In this document: in pieces, positions 8,394 to 16,038 of the stretch
Position numbering within the stretch: the stretch's first letter is position 1
Layout: each line of letters begins with the position of its first letter
Source of the DNA: Bradyrhizobium sp. 21
GTDB lineage: Bacteria; Pseudomonadota; Alphaproteobacteria; Rhizobiales; Xanthobacteraceae
NCBI RefSeq assembly: GCF_023073335.1
Contig: NZ_JADPJG010000006.1
Location: 124,001-188,000 of the forward strand
DNA length: 64,000 nt
Direction: 5' to 3'
The notes under the pieces: model-generated
The model's input: only the letters and a program-made list of their open reading frames with translations
Told to the model about the DNA's origin: nothing
Database searches by the model: none
Position numbers and translations under genes: made by a program

Positions 8394-9263
8394 TCAGATT
8401 GTCTCCCGTCCGACAAATTCCAGCGCCAGCCCACGCGACGCCACGGGCGGAACCAGCAACACGGTGCCGCGCATTTCGAAACCGACGCCATTGGCCCCCA
8501 ATGCCCGCCGCGTCGCATCGAGATCGGAAACCGCAAGACGCGCAGCGCAAAAGCGCGGTGCGGCATCGCCGGCGACGTCCGGCAACCGCTGTGATAGTTC
8601 TCCAGGACCGAGCACCGTGATCCGATCGCCGGTCTTGCCGACCGTCAGCCGCCCGGGCCCAAGCTCGGCTGGGCTTTCCATGAGGCGCTCGAGAAATTCG
8701 CGATGCTTCGCCGGCTCCGGTGCCGACATCACGACTTCGATCACGCGCAAGGCCCCGTTGGGGTGGTGCTGATAGTCGGGCTTCCAGAACAATTCCGGCG
8801 GGTGACGCTGCTGGCAGGTGAAGAAAGCGATCCCGGGCATGGCGGGGTCGGTGGCGAAGGCCAGTGAAAACTCAACGCGCGCCGTGCGTCCGTCCGGAAG
8901 CATCGCGTCGCGGCCAAAGTCAAAGGGCGCGTACGCCCCCATATGATTGGTGGCGAAATGTGCCGCATCGGCGTGAGCGCCGGCGCTGTGCAAGGCCAGC
9001 ATCGACATTCCTTCGCCCCCCGCTGCAAAATCCTGGTTGTGGGCGGCGAAGCTGAAGCGACCCGGGGCGGCGGGCGGCACGGCTGCCGCGTCGGTGACGG
9101 CGAGCAACTCCATAAAATTGTTGGCGAACATCGCCACACGGTTACTGGTTCCGAACGGGTGCACGCCAGTCGGTGTGAGGGTGAAGCCAAGCTTTTGCCA
9201 ATCCAGCGCGGCCTGCGCCAGATCGCGGACACAAATGACGAGATGATCGAGGTGGCGGGGCAT
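8394..9263 (-). CDS. VOC family protein (glyoxalase-like domain)
   Basis: 289 residues from the ATG at 9263. An upstream in-frame ATG would extend it by 21 residues, but those look non-coding. The start LDHLVICVRDLAQAALDWQKLGF is a typical vicinal-oxygen-chelate opening. The protein contains a second related half (ALRVIEVVMSAPEPAKHREFLERLM ... FCAARLAVSDLDATRRAL ... GLALEFV), as in the glyoxalase_3 type (PF13468). VOC enzymes use a metal held by His/Glu for isomerisation, C-C cleavage or hydrolysis. It is the first gene of the operon with RidA and the ATC-hydrolase-like gene, and it is divergent from a LysR gene. Confidence 0.85.
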   Translation of the reverse strand: MPRHLDHLVICVRDLAQAALDWQKLGFTLTPTGVHPFGTSNRVAMFANNFMELLAVTDAAAVPPAAPGRFSFAAHNQDFAAGGEGMSMLALHSAGAHADAAHFATNHMGAYAPFDFGRDAMLPDGRTARVEFSLAFATDPAMPGIAFFTCQQRHPPELFWKPDYQHHPNGALRVIEVVMSAPEPAKHREFLERLMESPAELGPGRLTVGKTGDRITVLGPGELSQRLPDVAGDAAPRFCAARLAVSDLDATRRALGANGVGFEMRGTVLLVPPVASRGLALEFVGRETI

Positions 9264-9325
9264 GGGCTCTCCGGTTTGCGGTCGATCGACCCTAACCGGC
9301 TGCCTCGCGCCGGCGCAAAGCATCA

Positions 9326-9344
9326 TTGCTGCGCTTCAGCGCAA
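9326..9344. promoter_or_regulatory. Candidate LysR operator
   Basis: TTGCTGCGCTTCAGCGCAA contains TGCGC and GCGCA arms around TTCA and lies in the 129-bp gap between the VOC operon and the LysR gene. Its position fits an autoregulatory site. The assignment rests on symmetry and location only. Confidence 0.35.
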
Positions 9345-9392
9345 GAAAATCTATTGCAAGGCCACAGGCCATCGGTGTCAAACTGCAACGCG

Positions 9393-10022
9393 ATGACCTA
9401 CACCCTTCCACCACTCAACGCGCTCCGCGCATTCGAAGCCGCCGCGCGGCATCTCAGCTTCAAGCTTGCCGCACACGAGCTGCATGTGACGCCGGCTGCC
9501 GTGGGCCAGCAGGTGAAAGCGCTCGAAGCGCGCCTTGGCGTAAGCCTGTTCGACCGGCTGCACAGGCAGCTCATCCTGACCGCGGCCGGTCAGGCCTATC
9601 TGCCGGGCATATCCGATGGCTTTCGCCGCATCGCCGACGCGACCTCGCTATTGAAGCCGGCAGGTGCGGTGCTGCTGCAATTGGGGGTCCATGGCAGCTT
9701 CGACCTGCGCCGCCTCGATCTGGCGGAGTTTCGCAGCACGCATGCGGAAATAGGTTTGCGGGTGCTGCAGCCCGCCGGCTTGCACGAATTGGTCGAGGGC
9801 AAGGTCGACCTGCTGATAGCCCGCGGTCTCGGCCACCATCCGGGCTATCGCTGCGAGCGGGTCGATGAGGGGTCCGGTCTGGGTGATTGGCTGGTTTCGC
9901 CTGAAGGCACCGCGGATTGCCCTGAGATCGTCAGTTTTCGCGATTGGCTGCGCGCCCTGCCCGCGGAGAAGGCGGTGGCAAACCACCGCCGCCCTCGACT
10001 TGTCGGCATCATCGGAAGTTGA
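9393..10022 (+). CDS. LysR family transcriptional regulator, short form
   Basis: 209 residues. The N-terminus is a clear LysR winged helix-turn-helix of the GcvA/AmpR kind: PPLNALRAFEAAARHLSFKLAAHELHVTPAAVGQQVKALEARLGVSLFDR. The effector domain is present only in part (FDLRRLDLAEFRSTHAEIGLRVLQ, VDLLIARG and a C-terminal FRDWLRALPAE) and is about 80-90 residues shorter than the usual 290-300 total, with the middle missing. It is divergent from the VOC/RidA/ATC-hydrolase operon, which it probably regulates. Whether the shortened protein still senses a ligand cannot be told. Confidence 0.85.
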   Translation: MTYTLPPLNALRAFEAAARHLSFKLAAHELHVTPAAVGQQVKALEARLGVSLFDRLHRQLILTAAGQAYLPGISDGFRRIADATSLLKPAGAVLLQLGVHGSFDLRRLDLAEFRSTHAEIGLRVLQPAGLHELVEGKVDLLIARGLGHHPGYRCERVDEGSGLGDWLVSPEGTADCPEIVSFRDWLRALPAEKAVANHRRPRLVGIIGS

Positions 10023-10357
10023 GGCGACCCTGAAGCGCTAAGAATTCGGCGTCGAAGGTCCACCACGGCTGCGCCCTCGCCACAGCTGCGCCGTCGCTCT
10101 TCGAGGGCCGCTGAAGACGCGACCAGTTGGGGCTGACGGGGATAGCGGCGCCTGCTGAGTGATCTCGTCATTGCAAGCACAGCATCGGATGCCCCTGCGT
10201 CAGTGCGGCGTGAACTCAACGCCAGCAATTCGCGTCCGCTAGCCCCCGCGAAGCAGACCCCGATGAAGCTAGCTGCACCTTCGCCGATCGGCCAGAAGGC
10301 GACGTATCCATCTCATAAACACGCCCACCAGGCAGCCTCTGCGCGTCGTTTCCGTGA
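10023..10357. other. Intergenic stretch without recognised gene
   Basis: 335 bases between the LysR gene and the convergent LolC/E-like gene. The open frames here have no convincing start, codon pattern or homology, and no clear terminator stem with a T-run is seen. Confidence 0.5.
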
Positions 10358-11641
10358 CTAGCCCCGCTGTCGTAGAGCCTCGACGGGGTCGAGCCGCGCA
10401 GCGCGCCACGATGGATATAGCGTTGCGAGGAATGACAAGGTTAGAGCCATAGTCACGACCGCTGTGGTCTCCAAGAGATCGATTTCCGCAGGTAGCCTTG
10501 ACAGAAAATAGAGCTTTGGCGAGAACAACTCGGTGCGCGTCAGCCAAGACATGAATTGCCGGATCGATTCTATATTCACGCAGACGACAAGCCCGACGAC
10601 GAAGCCGAACAGCGTCCCCGCCACGCCGATCGAAGCGCCGCTGATCATGAAGGTCCGCATGATCGCTCCCTGTGAGGCTCCCATGGTCCTAAGGATCGCG
10701 ATGTCGCTGCCCTTGTCCTTCACCAGCATGATCAGGCCGGACACGATGTTCAGCGCGGCCACCAAAATGATTAGGCTGAGGATGAGAAACATTACATTGC
10801 GTTCGACTTCGAGCGCGTTGAAGAACGTCGCATTGCGCTGTCGCCAGTCAACGAGAAAGATTGGTCGACCAGCCGCTTCCGCTACCATCTTGCGAAACAG
10901 GTCGATACGATCTGGATTGGCAGTGAAAACCTCGATCGCGGTGACGTCCTGATTGCGATTGAAAAAGGCCTGCGCTTCTGCGAGCGGCATGAAGATGACG
11001 CCGGCGTCGTATTCAGACATCCCAATCTCGAAAACAGCCGCGACTTGATATTTCTTGATGCGCGGCATCATGCCCATAGGAGTGACTGCGCCGCGTTGTG
11101 CAACGAGCGTTACATTGTCACCCGAATGTACCGAGAGTTGATCGGCAAGGCCTTGGCCGATAGCGACGCCCTGGCCCTCGTCAAAATGGTCGAGTGACCC
11201 GTGCTTGATGTCGTTAGCTATCGAAGGTATCTGGTTGAGATCAGCCGCTCGAATGCCGCGTACTAGGACGCCGGAGGCGTTTGAGGATGATGCCAGTGCC
11301 GGGCCGTCAACGACCGGTACCGCCAACCGAATGCCCTGCACCTGACCGATGCGCTCGGCGACATCCTTCCAGTCGGTCAAAGGGGCCTCTAGCGGCTGCA
11401 CCACAATATGCCCGTTGAACCCGAGTATCTTGCCCAGAAGTTCGGTGCGAAAACCGTTCATCACCGCCATGACGATGATCAGCGTGGCGACCCCGAGCAA
11501 GATTCCTAGAAACGAAAACCCCGCGATGACTGAGACAAACCCCTCTTTCCGGCGGGCGCGTAGATAGCGTGCAGCGAGCATCCATTCAAACGGTGCAAAG
11601 GGTCCTGCTTGCGGCGAATCCATCACTGTCTCGTCCATCAT
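10358..11641 (-). CDS. LolC/LolE-like lipoprotein-releasing ABC permease
   Basis: About 427 residues from the ATG at 11641 (the adjacent ATG at 11638 is equally possible). It matches the LolC/E family: FEWMLAARYLRARRKEGFVSVIAGFSFLGILLGVATLIIVMAVMNGF is the N-terminal amphipathic and first membrane helix. A periplasmic MacB-like core follows, then three C-terminal helices with IAILRTMGASQGAIMRTFMISG of the FtsX domain. Such permeases extract lipoproteins from the inner membrane and need the ATPase LolD. No lolD lies in either direction here, unlike the usual lolC-lolD pair. The base composition looks less GC-rich than neighbours. It may be an additional copy. Confidence 0.88.
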   Translation of the reverse strand: MMDETVMDSPQAGPFAPFEWMLAARYLRARRKEGFVSVIAGFSFLGILLGVATLIIVMAVMNGFRTELLGKILGFNGHIVVQPLEAPLTDWKDVAERIGQVQGIRLAVPVVDGPALASSSNASGVLVRGIRAADLNQIPSIANDIKHGSLDHFDEGQGVAIGQGLADQLSVHSGDNVTLVAQRGAVTPMGMMPRIKKYQVAAVFEIGMSEYDAGVIFMPLAEAQAFFNRNQDVTAIEVFTANPDRIDLFRKMVAEAAGRPIFLVDWRQRNATFFNALEVERNVMFLILSLIILVAALNIVSGLIMLVKDKGSDIAILRTMGASQGAIMRTFMISGASIGVAGTLFGFVVGLVVCVNIESIRQFMSWLTRTELFSPKLYFLSRLPAEIDLLETTAVVTMALTLSFLATLYPSWRAARLDPVEALRQRG

Positions 11642-11809
11642 CCGAATGGGATCGCCATTCTGTCCTGTTATGATCGGATTGGCTACCTTGGCGTGTGGCA
11701 AGTCCGCTTTGGGTCACAAGCGGTCCTCCACCGGCTGCGCACGGCAGGTCAGCGACGGGCCAAGACCGGACATCAGCAGGACGATGCCAAAGTCATGGCT
11801 TGTCGTCGG

Positions 11810-12112
11810 TCAATCAATCCAGCCAATGATGCCAAGAAACCAACCACCAAAGAAAGAAGTGATAAGCAGGATAAGCATCAGGAGATAATCCGTTTCGAAG
11901 GGGCCGGATTCTTGCCAGCCTTGAACATGATGAAGTCCGAGCAGCCCCAGTGCGCAAATTCCGGCAAACATAACGGGCCACATCGCCGCACGCCGCTGCT
12001 GCTGGTCCAGCCGTCCTTGAAGGTTTCGTGGTAAAGATCCAGCTCGACGGTACGCCATAGCGGCGCTCAAGACGACCACGATCAGACAGATAGTGAGGAT
12101 GAACATAGCCAC
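11810..12112 (-). CDS. Small membrane protein, unknown function
   Basis: 100 residues. There are three hydrophobic segments: residues 3-20 (FILTICLIVVVLSAAMAY), 46-62 (PVMFAGICALGLLGLHH) and 77-97 (LMLILLITSFFGGWFLGIIGW), with a basic Arg/Gln-rich loop between the first two. I do not recognise a family. It lies upstream of the LolC/E-like gene on the same strand with a 168-bp gap, so joint transcription is possible but not certain. It has the same modest GC drop as its neighbour. Confidence 0.6.
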   Translation of the reverse strand: MAMFILTICLIVVVLSAAMAYRRAGSLPRNLQGRLDQQQRRAAMWPVMFAGICALGLLGLHHVQGWQESGPFETDYLLMLILLITSFFGGWFLGIIGWID

Positions 12113-12214
12113 AATCCTTCGCGCCCTAGTTTAAACTCTAGGTTCTAGAGAAGAGCTTGCCGAGCCGATCGAAGTTTATCGATTGCGATATTGGTTCCCT
12201 AAGTTGCTTGCGCT

Positions 12215-13267
12215 CTAGGGATGACCGCCTTCAGTTGAGGCCAGTGCCGCCTGCCCCGCAATCTCGTCGGCCCGCCAGCACCGCACCGAATGCCCATCCG
12301 CACGCGTCTCCAGCGCCGGCCCCGGCTCGCGACGGCACACCGCGTCCGCGTAACGGCAGCGCGGGCTGAACGCACATCCGTTCGGCGGATCGAGCGGGTT
12401 CGGCAGGTCGCCGCCTGTCGTCGCCAGCGGTGCGTGGTGCAGCGGATCGGGGATCGCCGCGATCAGGGCTTGGGTGTAGGGGTGCGCGGGCCGTTCGAAG
12501 ATCTCGCGCCAGTCGCCGTTCTCGACGATGCGACCGAGATACATCACTGCGACCCTGTCGCTCATGTGTTCGACGACGCCGAGGTCGTGGCTGATCATGA
12601 TGTAGGACAGACCGAGCGTGTCCTTCAATTCCAGCAGCAGATTGATGATCTGGGCGCGGATCGAGACATCGAGCGCCGACACGGGCTCATCGCAGATGAC
12701 GATTTTGGGATTGAGGATCAGCGCGCGCGCAATGCCGATGCGCTGGCGTTGGCCGCCGGAGAATTCGTGGGGGTAGCGGTCGGCCTGTTCGGGCCGCAGG
12801 CCCACATGCCGCAGCATCGCCGCGACGCGGTCCTCAATCTCGCTCTTGGCCGTGACTCCATGCACACGCAGGGGATCTTCCAGCGTGCGGCGGACGGTCT
12901 GGCGTGGATTGAGCGAGGCATAGGGGTCCTGGAACACGATCTGCACGGTACGGGCCAGCGACTTCCGATCGCCGGATGGCCTGTTCGCGACGACCTGCCC
13001 GTCCAGCACGATCCGGCCGCGCGTCGGCGTCAGCAGGCCAAGGATCGACAGGGCGACCGTCGACTTGCCCGAGCCGGACTCACCGACGAGGCCAAGGCAT
13101 TCGCCGCGCTTCAGCTTGAGATCGACGCCATCGACGGCACGGAGCACCCGCTTGCCGTGCCCCAGCAGGCCGCCGCCCATCGGAAAATGAACCGCGAGAT
13201 CCTCGACGCTGAGAATGAGATCATCGTCCGCCTTGGCCTCGCCCTGCAGGTCCTGCGGCTCATGCAT
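12215..13267 (-). CDS. dppF: Peptide ABC transporter ATP-binding protein, DppF class
   Basis: 350 residues from the ATG at 13267, overlapping the end of the dppD-like gene by 8 bases. Walker A is GESGSGKST, the signature SGGQRQRIGIARALILNPK and Walker B IVICDEPVSALDV. The oligopeptide-transporter C-terminal domain is present (HPYTQALIAAIPDP, then a Cys pattern CAFSPRCRYADAVC). This class pairs with a DppD-type ATPase to drive uptake of di- or oligopeptides. It is the last gene of the dpp-like operon. The ligand may be a peptide or another small molecule such as a nickel or opine complex. Confidence 0.93.
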   Translation of the reverse strand: MHEPQDLQGEAKADDDLILSVEDLAVHFPMGGGLLGHGKRVLRAVDGVDLKLKRGECLGLVGESGSGKSTVALSILGLLTPTRGRIVLDGQVVANRPSGDRKSLARTVQIVFQDPYASLNPRQTVRRTLEDPLRVHGVTAKSEIEDRVAAMLRHVGLRPEQADRYPHEFSGGQRQRIGIARALILNPKIVICDEPVSALDVSIRAQIINLLLELKDTLGLSYIMISHDLGVVEHMSDRVAVMYLGRIVENGDWREIFERPAHPYTQALIAAIPDPLHHAPLATTGGDLPNPLDPPNGCAFSPRCRYADAVCRREPGPALETRADGHSVRCWRADEIAGQAALASTEGGHP

Positions 13268-14240
13268 GGTGATGACACCTGACCAGGCCGCCCGCCTCCA
13301 GCAAATCCGCCGCCGGCGCGATTGTCCGGCAAATATCGGTCGCGTGCGCGCAACGCGGATTGAACCGACAGCCGTCGGGGAAATTCGTGATCGCGGGGAC
13401 GACGCCGGCAATCTCCTTCAGCCTGGTCCGGCCAAGCGCCGCGCGGCTGCCGAGCCGCGGCAGCGAGTCCACCAGCCCTCGCGTATAGGGATGCGAGGGC
13501 GCCCGGAAGATATCGGCGGAGCCGCGCTCCTCGACAATGCGGCCCGCATACATCACGGCCACGCGGCGACAGACATTGGCGACCAGGCCGAGGTCGTGGC
13601 TGATCATCAGGATCGCCGTTCCCCGCTCGGCGCACAGATTGCGCATCAGCTCGATGATTTCGGCCTGCACGGTGACGTCGAGCGCGGTCGTCGGCTCGTC
13701 GGCGATCAGCAGGTCCGGACCGCAGGCGAGCGCGATGGCGATCATCACGCGTTGGCGCATGCCGCCCGAGAGCTGGTGCGGGTAATCCTTCACGCGTCGT
13801 TCCGGCGCGGGAACGCGGACGCTCGCCAGCGCCTCGACAGCTAGTCTGTCGGCCTCCCGCCAGCTCTTGCCCTTGTGCAGCACGAACATCTCGGCGATCT
13901 GCCGACCCACCGGCGAGACCGGGTTCAGCGCCGTCATCGGCTCCTGGAAGATCATGGCGATGCGATTGCCGCGCAGCTCCCGCTGCCTGGCGGCTGAAAG
14001 ATGCTGGATCTCCCGTCCCTCAAACCGGATGGTTCCGCCGCCGATCGACAGCGGCTGCCGCAACAGGCCGATCAAGGCGAGAGCCGTGATGCTCTTGCCG
14101 CAGCCGGACTCGCCGACAAGGCCGAACGTCTCGCCACGATCGATGCGGAACGAAACACCCTCGGCCGCCGCGACGCGTCGCGATCCATCGTCGAGATCGA
14201 TGCGCAAATCCTCGACTTCGATCAGCGGCGCGCCGGTCAT
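13260..14240 (-). CDS. dppD: Peptide ABC transporter ATP-binding protein, DppD class
   Basis: 326 residues from the ATG at 14240, which overlaps the permease stop by 4 bases. Walker A is GESGCGKSI, the Q-loop [11 protein letters not shown], the signature [19 protein letters not shown] and Walker [20 protein letters not shown]. The C-terminal domain holds [12 protein letters not shown] and the Cys cluster [14 protein letters not shown] that in related ATPases binds an iron-sulfur cluster. It forms a heterodimer with the DppF-like protein on the cytoplasmic side of the importer. Confidence 0.93.
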   Translation of the reverse strand: MTGAPLIEVEDLRIDLDDGSRRVAAAEGVSFRIDRGETFGLVGESGCGKSITALALIGLLRQPLSIGGGTIRFEGREIQHLSAARQRELRGNRIAMIFQEPMTALNPVSPVGRQIAEMFVLHKGKSWREADRLAVEALASVRVPAPERRVKDYPHQLSGGMRQRVMIAIALACGPDLLIADEPTTALDVTVQAEIIELMRNLCAERGTAILMISHDLGLVANVCRRVAVMYAGRIVEERGSADIFRAPSHPYTRGLVDSLPRLGSRAALGRTRLKEIAGVVPAITNFPDGCRFNPRCAHATDICRTIAPAADLLEAGGLVRCHHHA

Positions 14241-15058
14241 GTGCGCCGGCTCCGCGATTGCGGATCGAGGATGTCGCGCAGGCCGTCGCCGAGCAGATTG
14301 AGGCCGAGCACCGTCAGGAAGATGGCAAGGCCGGGAAACACCGAGAGCCACGGCGCCGTCGTGATCTGATCGCGGGCATCCGACAACATGCTGCCCCAGC
14401 TCGGAAACGGCGGGCGGACGCCGAGGCCGAGGAACGACAAGGCGGCTTCGGACAGGACCGCGCTGCCCATGCCGAGCGTGCCGATCACGACGATCGGCCC
14501 CAGCATGTTCGGCAGCAGCTGGGTGATCATGATGCGCAGATCGCCGTAGCCGAGCACGGTCGCGGCCTGCACGTAGCCCTGGCTCCTCAGCGACAGCGCC
14601 GATGCGCGCGCGATCCGGCACGTGAAGGACCAGTTGGTCAAGCCGAGCGCGATCAGCAGGCTGGTCAGGCCGGGGCCGAGCACCGCCATGATGGCCAGCG
14701 CGAAGATCAGCGAGGGGATCGCGAGCATGAGATTGGTCAGGCCGTTGACGACATCGTCCCACCAGCCGCCCCAATAGCCGGCGCTGAGGCCCAGCGCGAC
14801 ACCGATGACGCTGTTGATGAGCTGCGAGACGATGCCGACCGTCAGCGAAACGCGCGCGCCGTAGACGACGCGGGAATAGATGTCGCGGCCCTGGTCGTCG
14901 GTGCCGAACCACCAGGTCCAGCTCGGAGGCTCTTCCGCGTTGAGCAGATTGGCGTCCAGGACAGGATCGGTATGCGCCAGCCAGGGCGCGAGCAGGCCGA
15001 CGAAGATCGCAAGCGCGAACAGCGCGCCACCGATGATGAGATTGGCGCGGAGCTTCAT
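14237..15058 (-). CDS. dppC: Peptide ABC transporter permease, DppC class
   Basis: 273 residues from the ATG at 15058. The N-terminal helix is followed by the OppC motif PPSWTWWFGTDDQGRDIYSRVVYGARVSL, five membrane helices, and the EAA-like loop GYVQAATVLGYGDLRIMITQLLPN that docks the ATPase. It ends with GDGLRDILDPQ. It overlaps both the DppB-like gene upstream and the DppD-like gene downstream by 4 bases, so translation is coupled. Confidence 0.93.
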   Translation of the reverse strand: MKLRANLIIGGALFALAIFVGLLAPWLAHTDPVLDANLLNAEEPPSWTWWFGTDDQGRDIYSRVVYGARVSLTVGIVSQLINSVIGVALGLSAGYWGGWWDDVVNGLTNLMLAIPSLIFALAIMAVLGPGLTSLLIALGLTNWSFTCRIARASALSLRSQGYVQAATVLGYGDLRIMITQLLPNMLGPIVVIGTLGMGSAVLSEAALSFLGLGVRPPFPSWGSMLSDARDQITTAPWLSVFPGLAIFLTVLGLNLLGDGLRDILDPQSRSRRT

Positions 15059-15984
15059 GCGTACCTGATCCTGGGATCGATCACGCCGTAGAGCACGTCG
15101 ATCAGCAGATTGATCGCGAGAAAGGACAGCACCACGACAAGAATGGAGCCCTGGACGGCCGGAATGTCGCGCTGCAAGACACTGTCGACGAGCAGCGAGC
15201 CGATGCCCGGCCAGGAGTACAGTTTCTCCACCACGACCGCCTGCCCCATCAGCGCGCCGAACTGCAGGCCGACAGTGGTGAGAATGATGACAAGCGCGTT
15301 GCGCATCACATGCCACTTCACCACTCGCGTCTCGCTCATGCCCTTGGAGCGCGCGGTGCGGACGAAATCGGCGGTCATGATTTCGAGCACGGCGGCGCGT
15401 GTCGTCCGGGCGAACAGCGCCATCGGCGAGACGCCGAGCGTCACGGCCGGCAGGATCAGGTATTTCAGTCCGCCATCGCCATAGCCGAAACTCGGCAGCC
15501 AGCCGAGCTTCAAAGCAAACAAGTACATCAGCACCAATCCCAGCCAGAATTTGGCAATCGAAAGGCCCGATACCGCCACGACCATGGCCAGCGTGTCGAC
15601 GATGCCGCCGGGTTTCAGCGCGGCGATGAAACCGAGCGGCACGCCGATCACGACGGAAAACGCCATGGCCGCGAAGATGAGCTGGAGCGTCGGCCATGCC
15701 CGTTTGGCGATCATGAACGTCACAGGCTCGCGGGTCCGAAACGACGTTCCGAAATCACCTGTTGCGAGCTTGGCGACGTAGGAACCGAAGCGCACATACA
15801 CGGGCTCGTCGAGGCCGAGCTGCTTCTTCAAACGCAGCTCGACCTGCGGATCGGCATCGTCGCTCATGGAGGAGACGATGCTGCCGGGAACGACGCTGAA
15901 CAGCACGAACACCAGGGCCACCACGGCGAGCACGGTCGGAATGGTCTGCAGGAGACGACGGAACAGGAAGGAGAGCATCGGCAC
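15055..15984 (-). CDS. dppB: Peptide ABC transporter permease, DppB class
   Basis: 309 residues. FLFRRLLQTIPTVLAVVALVFVLF is the standard first helix of DppB-type permeases. The loop DFVRTARSKGMSETRVVKWHVMRNALVIILT is the EAA motif, and the protein ends in IDVLYGVIDPRIRYA as usual for the family. Six membrane helices are expected. It is separated from the binding-protein gene by 54 bases that contain a perfect 12-bp inverted repeat. Confidence 0.94.
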   Translation of the reverse strand: MPMLSFLFRRLLQTIPTVLAVVALVFVLFSVVPGSIVSSMSDDADPQVELRLKKQLGLDEPVYVRFGSYVAKLATGDFGTSFRTREPVTFMIAKRAWPTLQLIFAAMAFSVVIGVPLGFIAALKPGGIVDTLAMVVAVSGLSIAKFWLGLVLMYLFALKLGWLPSFGYGDGGLKYLILPAVTLGVSPMALFARTTRAAVLEIMTADFVRTARSKGMSETRVVKWHVMRNALVIILTTVGLQFGALMGQAVVVEKLYSWPGIGSLLVDSVLQRDIPAVQGSILVVVLSFLAINLLIDVLYGVIDPRIRYA

Positions 15985-15993
15985 TTTTCCTCT

Positions 15994-16024
15994 CTCCCTC
16001 CATCGTTCATGGCGATGGAGGGAG
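15994..16024 (-). promoter_or_regulatory. Hairpin between dppA and dppB
   Basis: CTCCCTCCATCG and CGATGGAGGGAG form a perfect 12-bp stem around a 7-base loop, directly after the binding-protein gene. There is no T-run, so it is probably not a full terminator. It fits an RNA structure that protects the binding-protein message or lowers readthrough into the permease genes. Confidence 0.7.
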
Positions 16025-16038
16025 CGCGAGAGCGCATG

